Positions 8,773 to 16,396 of a stretch of DNA of 38,860 bases are shown in pieces. Location: the NCBI GenBank assembly GCA_005798445.1, contig SYJG01000015.1, forward strand, positions 1-38,860, in the 5' to 3' direction. Source of the stretch: Planctomyces sp. (lineage in GTDB: Bacteria; Planctomycetota; Planctomycetia; Planctomycetales; Planctomycetaceae). Under the pieces are notes generated by a model. The model had not been told where the DNA came from and searched no databases. It saw nothing but the letters and a program-made list of their open reading frames with translations. The position numbers and the translations under genes are program-made. The stretch's first letter is position 1, and the number at the start of each line of letters is the position of its first letter.

Positions 8773-8825
8773 GACGGACACTCTTGTCCGCCCTGATTTT
8801 TCGGACGGGCAAGAATGCCCGTCCT
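8771..8825. repeat. Bipartite palindromic (REP-like) element between regulator and fliF
   Basis: Two small hairpins (CGGACA-CTCT-TGTCCG and GGACGGGCA-AGAA-TGCCCGTCC) are themselves arranged as an imperfect inverted repeat of about 23 bases with a short AT-rich spacer. The last two bases of the upstream stop codon are the first bases of the element. Such GGACGG/CCGTCC doublets look like a dispersed planctomycete intergenic family; only one copy of this type is in the window. Confidence 0.65.
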
Positions 8826-8883
8826 GCCAACTGGCCGTCACGGACGACGGCTTCACCCGACCAGGCTGCAGGGCAGCGCGTTC

Positions 8884-10596
8884 ATGGACGAATTGCGACG
8901 ACACGCGGCCCCACTCGTTGATCGTTGGCAGCGACTCACTCGCGGCCAACGGATCGCGATGGCCGCCGTGCTCGTCGCCAGCGCGGTCGGGTTTTCCTTT
9001 CTACTGAGCCGCCCCGCCGAAAACTGGCAGCCGATCGCCGATGGCCGCGAGTTCTCCACATCGGAGCTTGCTGCCATCCAGTCCGCTTGGAAACAAGCTG
9101 GCCTCAAATCGTTTCGCCGAGATGCTCGCAAATTGCTCGTGCCATCAGCGGACGTGGCCCGCTACACGGCCGCACTTCCGAAATCTCATCGCGACGACGA
9201 TGACTCTGGCGACGAACGCAGGCCGTCATTTGCGAAGGCCAACCTCTTCGCCAGTCACGAGCAACTTGAGCAACTCAAAGATCACGATCTGCGCGACACT
9301 CTGCGGCGACACCTCAAGGCCATTCCCGCCATCGCCGATGCCGACGTGATTTGGGCACGCGGTAAAGGTCGCTCTGCTTTCGCGAGCCGCTCCAAAGTCA
9401 CCGCCACGATCAGCGTTCTGCCGCGAGACGGACACGACCTCACGCCCGAACTCGCTCAGTCGCTCCGCACCGCAGTCGCTGGCATGGTCCCTGATCTAAG
9501 CGCCGACGACATTGTCGTGCTTGACCAATCAACCGGTCTCACCATTTCCGATGACTCCAGCGTTGTGATCGCCGAACAACGCCGCCGACAGCACGAGCGA
9601 CTCGCTCGACAACTCGAATCGCGGATCGCTGCAGCTCTTGCTCACATTCCCGAGACGACCGTGCAAGTCAAGCTGGTCGAAGTGCCTCGTCCGACGAACC
9701 GCCACACAACTGCGAAACCGAACTTCGGTTCGGCAATCGTCTGGGCCACCGAATCGTCCGACAATTTCGTCGAGTTCTCGCCGCTCATCGATGCGGGCAA
9801 CGACACAGTTCCGAATTCAACCGTGGCTGACTTCGCGACCGCATGGCATGTCGAGATTCAGATCCCGCAAGCGTCATTCGATGCTCGCGTCGCTCAACAA
9901 CTGCTGACTGCCGAGCATCGGATGACCAACCCCGATGCTCTCTGTGACGCCGAGTACGCTCGACTGCAACTGCTCGTCCGGAACCAGCTCCCGCCCGACG
10001 CGACGCTCGCCGAGTTGTCGATCACTCCAATCACCGTCACACCGGCGACAACTCCGCAAGTTGCTCCGTTCACTGCTTGGCCGCACGTCGTCTGTGGATT
10101 CTTCGCTGTCCTGTGTCTCACGATGACTGTCCGCAATTGGCGAGCGGAGGGTGTCAACCCTCCGATTAACGATTCGACATTGGTGATCGAAGACCTCGGA
10201 GGGTTGACACCCTCCGCTCGCCAGGACGAAGTCACGATCCTCGCACCGCCCCGACCGGCCGAATCGCTCACGGACCTCGCACGCCTGCAACAGCTCGATC
10301 CGCAAACCCTCGCCGATGCGCTGCGTCAAGAGCGTCCGCAAGCCATCGCCGTTTTGCTAACTCGATTTCCAACGCGGCTCGCCTCGGCGTGTTTGTCGCG
10401 GTTTGCGTCGTCGCTGCAGACCGACGTGATCCGTCGGCTCAAGTCGCTCGTCGAAGTCCCTGAAGAACTCGTCGCGGAAATCGCCCACGCCGTCTGCGAA
10501 CGGATGACTCCCGCTGCCGAGCCGATCGCACACGAACCGACCAACCGCATCGCCCACCTGCTGCCCGAAACTCCAACGCAGAGGGCCTTCGCATGA
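8884..10596 (+). CDS. fliF: Flagellar MS-ring protein FliF fused to a FliG middle domain
   Basis: 570 residues. A transmembrane helix at about 24-42 is followed by two ring-building motif regions of the YscJ/FliF type: about 45-95, then about 120-225 with ADADVIWARGKGRSAF, ATISVLPRDGHDLT and VPDLSADDIVVLDQSTGL. A more variable periplasmic region and a second helix (about 398-415) follow. The cytoplasmic tail does not end as a FliF: residues about 465-541 read as a FliG middle domain (LQQLDPQTLADALRQERPQ, then AVLLTRFP and VIRRLKSLVEVPEEL), with ERPQ at the position of the EHPQ motif that contacts FliM. The FliG torque domain is absent. A palindromic repeat is inserted in frame at residues 419-447. 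The start at 8884 has AGGGCAG upstream; a longer frame from 8815 would begin inside the palindromic element. The stop overlaps the fliH start (ATGA). Confidence 0.85.
   Translation: MDELRRHAAPLVDRWQRLTRGQRIAMAAVLVASAVGFSFLLSRPAENWQPIADGREFSTSELAAIQSAWKQAGLKSFRRDARKLLVPSADVARYTAALPKSHRDDDDSGDERRPSFAKANLFASHEQLEQLKDHDLRDTLRRHLKAIPAIADADVIWARGKGRSAFASRSKVTATISVLPRDGHDLTPELAQSLRTAVAGMVPDLSADDIVVLDQSTGLTISDDSSVVIAEQRRRQHERLARQLESRIAAALAHIPETTVQVKLVEVPRPTNRHTTAKPNFGSAIVWATESSDNFVEFSPLIDAGNDTVPNSTVADFATAWHVEIQIPQASFDARVAQQLLTAEHRMTNPDALCDAEYARLQLLVRNQLPPDATLAELSITPITVTPATTPQVAPFTAWPHVVCGFFAVLCLTMTVRNWRAEGVNPPINDSTLVIEDLGGLTPSARQDEVTILAPPRPAESLTDLARLQQLDPQTLADALRQERPQAIAVLLTRFPTRLASACLSRFASSLQTDVIRRLKSLVEVPEELVAEIAHAVCERMTPAAEPIAHEPTNRIAHLLPETPTQRAFA
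10138..10223. repeat. Perfect 28-bp inverted repeat inserted in the fliF reading frame
   Basis: Arms 10138-10165 and 10196-10223 are exact reverse complements, separated by 30 bases. Each arm carries its own small palindrome, GGAGGGT-GTCA-ACCCTCC. The element is translated, giving residues about 419-447 of the FliF/FliG protein, just after the second transmembrane helix where the two domains join. Its structure is the same kind (doublet of hairpins) as the intergenic element at 8771-8825, though the sequence differs. Confidence 0.85.
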
Positions 10597-11174
10597 CCAC
10601 CACCACACGCATCCTCAAAGCCGATCCGCGTAACAACGTCGCAAGTCGAGTCCGATTGACCGACCTTTCCGAGCCGATCGGCCCGCGTTTCGACTCTTCT
10701 GCCTTTGAGCCGTTGACACTTCCAACCGGACTGTCGCCGCGTTGCGAACCACGTGCGGATACCCGACTGGAGTCCGCACTTGCCGCGCTGCAACTTGCCG
10801 CCGATCGACTGCACGCTCAACGAGACCATTGGCTCGATCAGAGCCAACACGAGGCCGTCCGACTCGGAGTTGCCATCGCCGAACGCCTGCTCCGTCGGAC
10901 GCTCGACGTTCAGCCCGAATCTATTCTCGATTTGATTCGCTCCACCCTCGATTGGTCCGTCGGCGAGGATCGCCTGCGAGTCCGCCTACACCCCGTCGAT
11001 GCGGAACTGGTTGCGTCCGCGACACAACCACTCGATGCGAACCGCGAAATTGAATTCCTCCCCGACGACTCACTCGCGCGCGGCGATTGCGTGGTCGAGA
11101 CACCGAGCGGCCAGACAGACGCACGGCTCGAAGTCGTTCTGCAACGTATCGCCGACGAACTGCTCGCGGAGTGA
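10593..11174 (+). CDS. fliH: Flagellar assembly protein FliH
   Basis: 193 residues. FliH is the peripheral stalk of the flagellar export ATPase, binding FliI and the export gate/C-ring. The call rests on position (directly after fliF/G and before fliI), on an alpha-helical stretch at about 55-110 (RLESALAALQLAADRLHAQRDHW, then HEAVRLGVAIAERLLRR) and on the FliH/V-ATPase-E-like C-terminal half with LHPVDAELV, FLPDDSLARGDCVVETPSG and TDARLEVVLQRIADEL. The ATG overlaps the preceding stop by four bases, implying translational coupling. The N-terminal 50 residues are poorly conserved, as usual in this family. Confidence 0.85.
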   Translation: MTTTTRILKADPRNNVASRVRLTDLSEPIGPRFDSSAFEPLTLPTGLSPRCEPRADTRLESALAALQLAADRLHAQRDHWLDQSQHEAVRLGVAIAERLLRRTLDVQPESILDLIRSTLDWSVGEDRLRVRLHPVDAELVASATQPLDANREIEFLPDDSLARGDCVVETPSGQTDARLEVVLQRIADELLAE

Positions 11175-11182
11175 ACTCAACC

Positions 11183-12487
11183 ATGCTCGCCTTTGCCGAA
11201 CGAGTTTCGGAAATCATCCCGGTCGGTCTGACCGGCCGAGTGACCCGTCTGAGCAGCCTGACCATCGCCGCCGCTGATTTTCCCGTCCCGGTCGGTGCGT
11301 TGTGCCGCGTCCATCGTGGTCCACAACGACTCGCCGAAGCGGAAGTCGTCGGCTTTCGCGAACAAGAAACGTTACTGCTCCCGCTCGGCGACATCTCCGG
11401 CCTGCGTCGAGGCGATTCCGTTTCGCTGAGAAACTCCGCACCGCAAGTCCGCGTCGGCGAGCAAATGCTCGGCCGAGTCTTCAACGCTCGCGGCGAGATA
11501 CTCGATGACGGCGACAAGCCTGCGCTGCCACATCGCCGTTCGCTGTACGGCACACCGCCCGCGTCGATGAGTCGGCCACGAATCACCGAACCGCTCGGCA
11601 CCGGCATCCGCGCGATCGACGCGCTGCTGACCTGCGGCAAAGGTCAGCGCGTCGGACTCTTTGCCGGCAGCGGCGTCGGCAAGAGCACCTTGCTCGGCCA
11701 AATCGCTCGCGGCAGCCAGGCGGACGTCAACGTCGTCATACTCGTCGGAGAACGTGGCCGTGAAGTCCGCGAGTTCCTCGAAAAAGCTCTCGGCCCCGAC
11801 GGCCTGCGTCGCAGCGTGGTCATCGTTGCAACGGGCGACGAAGCGCCGACGCTCCGCTTGCGAGCCGCGCAGTTCGGCACGGCCGTCGCCGAGTTCTTCC
11901 GCGATCAAGGCCGTGATGTGCTACTGCTGGTCGATTCGCTGACTCGCTTCGCTCATGCTCAAGGCGAAGTCGGCTTCGCCGCCGGAGAACCTCCCGCCGC
12001 TCGCGGATTTCCCCCCAGCGTTTTCAGTGTCCTGCCAAAGCTCGTCGAACGCACCGGCTACTCGGAGTCCGGCAGCATCACCGGCCTGTACACGGTCCTC
12101 GTGGACGGTGATGACTTCAACGAACCAATCGCCGACGCCGTTCGCGGTCTGCTGGACGGCCACTGGGTCTTGTCGCGACGCCTCGCCGAACAGGCTCATT
12201 GGCCGGCCCTTGATGTTCTCGCCAGCATCAGCCGCGTGATGCCCGACATCACTTCGCCCCAGCATCGCGCCACCGCTGACCAGTTCAAGCGAGCCCTGGC
12301 TGCGTATCGCCACCACGAGGACATGATCTCGGTTGGAGCCTACCAACCCGGCTCGCACCCACTGGTCGATGCCGCCCTCCGTGAGCGACTTCGCTGGACC
12401 GAATTCCTCCAGCAATCACTCGACCAGCCGACGGAACTTTCCGACACACTTACTTGGCTGCGACAGCTTGCCAGCAAACTCTCTTGA
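11183..12487 (+). CDS. fliI: Flagellum-specific export ATPase FliI
   Basis: 434 residues, close to the normal FliI length. It hydrolyses ATP to energise docking and unfolding of flagellar export substrates at the membrane. Visible signatures are Walker A GSGVGKST (162-169), GERGREV (189-195), Walker B VLLLVDS (246-252), GEPPAARGFPPSVFS (268-282) and GSITGLYTVLVDGDD (297-311), the T3SS-ATPase pattern rather than F1 beta. The ATG at 11183 is preceded by GGAG at 11 bases and lies 8 bases after the fliH stop; the longer in-frame start at 11087 would overlap fliH by 88 bases. The phase is intact and all catalytic residues are present. Confidence 0.95.
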   Translation: MLAFAERVSEIIPVGLTGRVTRLSSLTIAAADFPVPVGALCRVHRGPQRLAEAEVVGFREQETLLLPLGDISGLRRGDSVSLRNSAPQVRVGEQMLGRVFNARGEILDDGDKPALPHRRSLYGTPPASMSRPRITEPLGTGIRAIDALLTCGKGQRVGLFAGSGVGKSTLLGQIARGSQADVNVVILVGERGREVREFLEKALGPDGLRRSVVIVATGDEAPTLRLRAAQFGTAVAEFFRDQGRDVLLLVDSLTRFAHAQGEVGFAAGEPPAARGFPPSVFSVLPKLVERTGYSESGSITGLYTVLVDGDDFNEPIADAVRGLLDGHWVLSRRLAEQAHWPALDVLASISRVMPDITSPQHRATADQFKRALAAYRHHEDMISVGAYQPGSHPLVDAALRERLRWTEFLQQSLDQPTELSDTLTWLRQLASKLS

Positions 12488-12510
12488 AAACTCTCTTCGG
12501 GAACTTTGCG

Positions 12511-12963
12511 ATGTCGTCGTCCTCGCCTTGGTTGGCCACTTTGCTGCGAATTCGCGAGTATCGCCGAGGCACCGCAATGCAGTCGCTCGCTCAAAGCTTG
12601 CAAGCGGCCACGACGATTCGCCACACGAGCAACAGCGTTGAATCCCTGCTCTCATCTCTAGGGCAAGTCCAGCAGAAGATCGGCCACGCCGGACGGCTGG
12701 ACTCAGAGCGGTTGCAGCAGATTCGCCAAGACCGCGATGATTTGAAATCACGATTGGCGGATATCCGCAGCGAGCAGAAAGTCGCCGATGACGCAGTCCA
12801 AGAAGCTCAGGCCCACGCAGCCACCAAAGACGCAGAAGCCGAAGTCCTGCGGCGTCTGCAAGATCGGCTCGACTCCGCCCGCCGGCAGGCTCAACGACGA
12901 CGCGATGAACAATCTCCGCTGGAGGCCGTCGCTTCACTTTGCAACGGGCGGCATTCCGGCTAA
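12511..12963 (+). CDS. fliJ: FliJ-like coiled-coil flagellar export chaperone
   Basis: 150 residues, mostly charged helix. Residues about 10-135 form a long coiled coil (LATLLRIREYRRGTAMQSLAQ at the start, then repeated LxxIRxxRDDLKSRLADIR and LRRLQDRLDSARRQAQRRRDE). FliJ is the gamma-like central stalk of the FliH/FliI export complex. Sequence conservation in FliJ is low, so the call depends on size, coiled-coil character and its place directly after fliI (23 bases). The start at 12511 has CGGGAA upstream. It is the last flagellar gene visible in the operon. Confidence 0.75.
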   Translation: MSSSSPWLATLLRIREYRRGTAMQSLAQSLQAATTIRHTSNSVESLLSSLGQVQQKIGHAGRLDSERLQQIRQDRDDLKSRLADIRSEQKVADDAVQEAQAHAATKDAEAEVLRRLQDRLDSARRQAQRRRDEQSPLEAVASLCNGRHSG

Positions 12964-13010
12964 ATTCCCGCCCCCATTCAACAACCACGAATTCCAAAAG
13001 AGGAAATGAC

Positions 13011-13109
13011 ATGGCCAAGAACAATCGCAAGATTACGAAAGCGAACCACGGTGCTCGCCCCTGTAGCGGTCACACTCGCCGCAAGTTGCGTGGCAAGCCG
13101 AAGCTGTAA
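13011..13109 (+). CDS. 32-residue basic protein resembling ribosomal protein bL37
   Basis: A very small gene with a strong Shine-Dalgarno (AGAGGA, 7 bases before ATG) and a perfect terminator right after it, so it is very likely expressed. The protein is extremely basic (MAKNNRKITKANHGARP, then CSGHTRRKLRGKPKL). KANHGxRP near residues 10-17 matches, from memory, the KANHGKRP segment of the 24-residue large-subunit protein bL37 described from the mycobacterial ribosome. Here the C-terminus is about 15 residues longer. An rRNA-binding role is inferred. It lies 47 bases after fliJ and may share its transcript, or have its own promoter inside fliJ. Not a shadow: no other frame is credible here. 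Confidence 0.75.
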   Translation: MAKNNRKITKANHGARPCSGHTRRKLRGKPKL

Positions 13110-13137
13110 GCTGCGACGTTCGCTCGGACAACTGACA

Positions 13138-13171
13138 AAAAAACCGGTCCAGAATTCTGGACCGGTTTTTT
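13138..13171. terminator. Perfectly palindromic bidirectional intrinsic terminator
   Basis: A 34-base exact palindrome: A-run, then ACCGGTCCAGAATT and its complement, then a T-run continuing to T13171. With A's on one side and T's on the other it can stop transcription from both sides. That fits the convergent genes 13011-13109 (plus) and 13233-13601 (minus). Confidence 0.95.
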
Positions 13172-13232
13172 GTTTTGGTGTCGTACTTGGCGAAATCTCG
13201 TTCGTGCGAAGGCCTGGCACGAACATCCGTTG

Positions 13233-13601
13233 TTAGTGGCGGTGATGACGATGGCTGTGACCATGATGGTAGCTGCGACCGCCGCCGAATCCGCCTGAGC
13301 TGTAGCCGTATCCGCGATAGCCAGAGCCGATCGAGATGCTCAGGCCGGGACGACCGTAGTAGAATCCAGACGACGGATAGCCGTACCCGTAGTTTGAGCC
13401 GTACCCGTAGTTTGAGCCGTAGCTGTAGACCGGAGCGTAGTAGCTGCGAGAGTAGTAGCTCGGAACATAGCTGTATCCGCCGTAGTAACTCCCGCCGTAG
13501 CTGGGACCGCAGCTATTCCAATGGTCCGCCTTCGCTTCGGAAGTCATGCTCAGGGTCAATGCACCGACGGCCAACATCGCGAGAAGAATCAGCTTTTTCA
13601 T
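13233..13601 (-). CDS. Secreted Gly/Tyr/Ser-rich low-complexity protein with His-rich tail
   Basis: 122 residues. A classical signal peptide is present (KK at 2-3, hydrophobic 4-18, likely cleavage after SEAKA near 25). The mature part is almost entirely Gly, Tyr and Ser (YGGSYYGGYSY, SYGSNYGYGSNYGYGY), and the last residues are His-rich (YHHGHSHRHHRH), which could bind metal. GGAG lies 7-8 bases before the ATG, a strong start. The composition suggests an extracellular, possibly self-associating or surface-coating protein; Gly/Tyr-rich small exported proteins are common in planctomycetes without known function. An exact 18-base tandem repeat lies inside it. It ends towards the shared terminator at 13138-13171. 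Confidence 0.8.
   Translation of the reverse strand: MKKLILLAMLAVGALTLSMTSEAKADHWNSCGPSYGGSYYGGYSYVPSYYSRSYYAPVYSYGSNYGYGSNYGYGYPSSGFYYGRPGLSISIGSGYRGYGYSSGGFGGGRSYHHGHSHRHHRH
13383..13418. repeat. 18-bp exact tandem duplication in the Gly/Tyr-rich gene
   Basis: GTACCCGTAGTTTGAGCC occurs twice in direct succession and encodes two GSNYGY units. Slippage could change the copy number. Confidence 0.8.
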
Positions 13602-13994
13602 GGTCAGGCTCCTTTTTCCTGCGGGTGAACGACGGAGGGAAGTGGTTTGGTTTCCGGGAAGTCCGTTCGTTCGTGTTTACTCTGGCCGAGTGATAGGCAG
13701 TCGCAGTGCCAAGTTTTCAAAAATTTCGCTGATGTCAAACTTTCTGTGATGAGCGACAATTTCCAGCCAGAAATCGCGAAACGAGCCAGCCAGAGACTTC
13801 AGAGACACGTCGCTGGTTGCCTTGCCATGATCTCGTCTGTCATCCCGAAGTGTCACCGGTCATCGTCCTGACGACGCTTTCGAAGGCAAGCCGAACAAGA
13901 ACGTGGGGCACTCAACGAATCAGGTTCGATTCGCGTAAACTCTTCCGTGGCTCGCAGTGATCGACGGGCCGCCTCTGAATCAAAAGGACCAACC
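13602..13994. other. Intergenic region between two divergent genes
   Basis: 393 bases between the minus-strand Gly/Tyr-rich gene and the plus-strand zinc protease gene. It must hold both promoters. The short frames inside lack start signals. I see no clear promoter motif, repeat or RNA gene. Confidence 0.4.
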
Positions 13995-14684
13995 ATGTTT
14001 TTCGGCTTCAAACTGCTGATCTTCACGTCCCCTGCGATCCTGCTGATGTTGTGGGCTCAATGGCGAGTCAAATCGGCCTACCGCCACGGGATGCAAGTTC
14101 CCGCGCCGCTCAGTGGAGCCGCAGCGGCGCGCCACATCCTCGATAACTCCGGGTGCCACGAGGTCGGCGTGGAGGTCGCGCAGGGCTGGTTGTCGGACCA
14201 TTATGATCCGAGTTCGCGAGTACTCCGACTCAGCCCTGAGGTTTATGAAAGCCACACGGCCACTGCCGTCGGTATCGCTGCTCATGAAGCGGGACACGCA
14301 ATCCAGCACGCGAACCACTATGCCCCTCTTGTTGCGAGAAACTTCGCCGTTCCAGCGGCTCAGTTCGGTGGCCCGGCCTTTATGATCCTGTTGATCCTGG
14401 GAATCGCACTGTCCAGTCTCAAATTGATCTGGCTCGGTATCGCCTTCTTCGCTTGTACGACGCTCTTTCAGATCATCAATCTGCCCGTCGAGATTGACGC
14501 CAGCAACCGTGCGAAGCGACTGTTGGGACAACTCAGCATCGTCGATGGCGAGGGGGCAATCGCCGTCCGTAGCGTTTTGAACGCCGCTGGCTGGACCTAC
14601 GTTGCCGCGACGCTGGAATCGTTCCTGACTCTGATCTACTACCTGATCCGTTTCGGCGTGCTGTCGAGTTCTCGCGACGATTGA
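13995..14684 (+). CDS. YugP-like neutral zinc membrane metallopeptidase
   Basis: 229 residues, the usual size of the YugP family (Pfam Zn_peptidase_2). The zinc site HEAGH is at 97-101 after GIAA, and the third ligand is probably Glu166 in NLPVEIDASNRA. Transmembrane segments are seen at about 4-21, 125-160 (two helices) and 205-222. The order is the family pattern: N-terminal anchor, soluble catalytic part with DHYDPSSRVLRLSPEVY, then the membrane bundle. AAGGA is 6 bases before the ATG at 13995. Substrates are unknown for the family. The 3' end is only 15 bases from the end of the convergent methyltransferase gene. Confidence 0.9.
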   Translation: MFFGFKLLIFTSPAILLMLWAQWRVKSAYRHGMQVPAPLSGAAAARHILDNSGCHEVGVEVAQGWLSDHYDPSSRVLRLSPEVYESHTATAVGIAAHEAGHAIQHANHYAPLVARNFAVPAAQFGGPAFMILLILGIALSSLKLIWLGIAFFACTTLFQIINLPVEIDASNRAKRLLGQLSIVDGEGAIAVRSVLNAAGWTYVAATLESFLTLIYYLIRFGVLSSSRDD

Positions 14685-14699
14685 TGCGACAGCGAAAGA

Positions 14700-15761
14700 T
14701 CACTTTTGACCGCCCACGACCGCACAATGCACGAGCGTTTGCGTGATCGGAAGCAAGCTCAGTCCAACCTCGACCAGCCAAGATTGGAACTCGCGGGCCG
14801 AGTACGCTCGACCTTCCGTCAACGTGAACAAGGCTGTCGAGTACAACGCGATCGGCAACGGACCGCCGTGATCGTCGTTGAGCAGCACGTCATGAATCAA
14901 CAGTCGGCTGCCCGACGGCAATGCCGCCGCACATCGCCCCACGAGCCTTCGACATTCCGACTCGTCCCAATCGTGCAGGATGTTCGACAGCAAGACGACG
15001 TCTGCCGATGGGACCTGATCGACGAACATGTCGCCGGGCACGCACTCCAGCCGATCCGCAACGCCGTATTGCCCGGCCATTTCGCGAGCGACTTTCAAAA
15101 CCTCCGGTCGGTCCCACACAATGGCTCGCAACTCCGGATGCCGACGTAACCACGCGATGCTGTAGATGCCCGACCCACCTCCAACGTCCAACAGCGTTCG
15201 CACACCATCGAGCGGCACTCGCTCAGCCAACACTGGCGCGACATTCTTGGCTCGACCAGCCAACGACAGCGTGAGGAATCTTGCCGATGCTTCCGCTTCC
15301 ATCGCCGACTCGGTTCCTTCGCGGTAGATGAACGCCGTCCCTTCGTCGGGTTTCGAGGCTCCTGCTGGCCGATTCGTCCGCAACCGCTCGATTATCTCGC
15401 GCACACCGGGGCTTTGTTCGGCCAGAGCGATGTAGCCACTGACATCGAACTCGGTTCCCGGTACCAGATGCTCACGACTCTGGGCTGTCAGCATCAGCCG
15501 CCCGTCTCCATCCGTCGATAACAATCCCATCGCTCGCAAAGCCGTGAAGAGCACGACCGCCGGTCGCCGTTGCAATCCGATCTCCTCGCGCAGTTCATCA
15601 AATGACTTCGGCTGTTCAGCCAACCGGCCAAACAGATCGAACTCAACGACGGCCGCCGTCAATAACTCGGTGCCGTAGCTGCCGCGAAAGGACTCGAAGA
15701 TCGCCGTTGGATCTGTGGTTGGCACGTGAAGCGGTTGCGGCGGCATGGGGACAGCTTTCAT
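14700..15761 (-). CDS. SAM-dependent O-methyltransferase (Methyltransf_2 family)
   Basis: 353 residues from the ATG at 15761. The N-terminal winged-helix dimerisation region spans about 20-100 (ELLTAAVVEFDLFGRLAEQPKSFDELREEIGL). The SAM motif LDVGGGSG is at 191-198, an acidic loop DRPE at 217-220, and the catalytic-His segment SNILHDWDE at 259-267 (His263). EGRAYSAREFQSWL is near 316-329. These match the hydroxyneurosporene/hydroxyindole/plant-type O-methyltransferase family, which methylates hydroxyls of small aromatic or polyketide compounds; the substrate here cannot be read. The start overlaps the stop of the site-2 protease gene by four bases, so it is translationally coupled to a membrane protease, an odd partnership. 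Confidence 0.88.
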   Translation of the reverse strand: MKAVPMPPQPLHVPTTDPTAIFESFRGSYGTELLTAAVVEFDLFGRLAEQPKSFDELREEIGLQRRPAVVLFTALRAMGLLSTDGDGRLMLTAQSREHLVPGTEFDVSGYIALAEQSPGVREIIERLRTNRPAGASKPDEGTAFIYREGTESAMEAEASARFLTLSLAGRAKNVAPVLAERVPLDGVRTLLDVGGGSGIYSIAWLRRHPELRAIVWDRPEVLKVAREMAGQYGVADRLECVPGDMFVDQVPSADVVLLSNILHDWDESECRRLVGRCAAALPSGSRLLIHDVLLNDDHGGPLPIALYSTALFTLTEGRAYSAREFQSWLVEVGLSLLPITQTLVHCAVVGGQK

Positions 15762-16396
15762 GGACGATGAGACGAAGGCGTCTGCAAGAACCAGTGGATG
15801 AGGTTGAAGTCGGTGACGAATTGCGGAATCAAGATCAGGGCCAACAACAGGACATAGCCGAATCGGCTGAACGAGTTCCACAGCGGTCGCCAGCCAGCAG
15901 GCATCAGGGAATCGACCACGCGGCTGCCGTCGAGCGGCGGGATCGGCAGCAGGTTGAAAAATGCGAGAAGCAGATTCAGCGCCATCACGTTCGACAACCC
16001 TTCAAGAATCTCTGCATCACCGAATTGAGCAGCCACCAAGAGCTTCAGCAGCAGCCAGCAGAGTCCCGCGAGACAGAAATTCGAGATCGGCCCCGCGATC
16101 GCGACGATCAGAACTCCGAGCTTCATGCTGACGTTTCGGCGAAATCGGATCGGATTGATCGGAACCGGCTCGGCCCAACCGAACGGGATGCCCAGCAGAG
16201 GCAACAGAACGGTGCCGACCGGGTCGATGTGTGCCAGCGGATTGAGCGTGTTGCGGCCGAGCAGCCGGGCCGTGTCGTCTCCCAGCCACGAGGCGCTGGC
16301 AGCGTGTGCCCACTCGTGAACCGTGATCGACAGGACCAACGGAATCCACCAGATCAAGCGTTCGATGATCAAGTCCTGCCACACGGAGCACCTCAC
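15758..16396 (-). CDS. Site-2 protease family (M50) intramembrane metalloprotease, short form
   Basis: 212 residues, no PDZ domain. HEWAH at 27-31 in the first helix gives two zinc ligands and the catalytic Glu. The second motif, NLLPIPPLDG at 148-157, supplies Asp156. GPISN at 102-106 is also family-typical. Four or five membrane segments are visible (about 10-30, 58-75, 92-122, 137-155, 178-195). The enzyme cleaves transmembrane segments of substrates inside the membrane, typically in regulated proteolysis. It starts inside the stop of the FtsH-like gene (ATGA overlap, 16393-16396) and its own stop overlaps the methyltransferase start, so three genes are coupled. Confidence 0.9.
   Translation of the reverse strand: MRCSVWQDLIIERLIWWIPLVLSITVHEWAHAASASWLGDDTARLLGRNTLNPLAHIDPVGTVLLPLLGIPFGWAEPVPINPIRFRRNVSMKLGVLIVAIAGPISNFCLAGLCWLLLKLLVAAQFGDAEILEGLSNVMALNLLLAFFNLLPIPPLDGSRVVDSLMPAGWRPLWNSFSRFGYVLLLALILIPQFVTDFNLIHWFLQTPSSHRP

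Noticed and set aside
8815-8883. Longer FliF start at 8815
   Set aside because: The extra 23 residues begin inside the palindromic element and lack any FliF similarity; the ATG at 8884 has a purine-rich site upstream and leads directly into the membrane helix.
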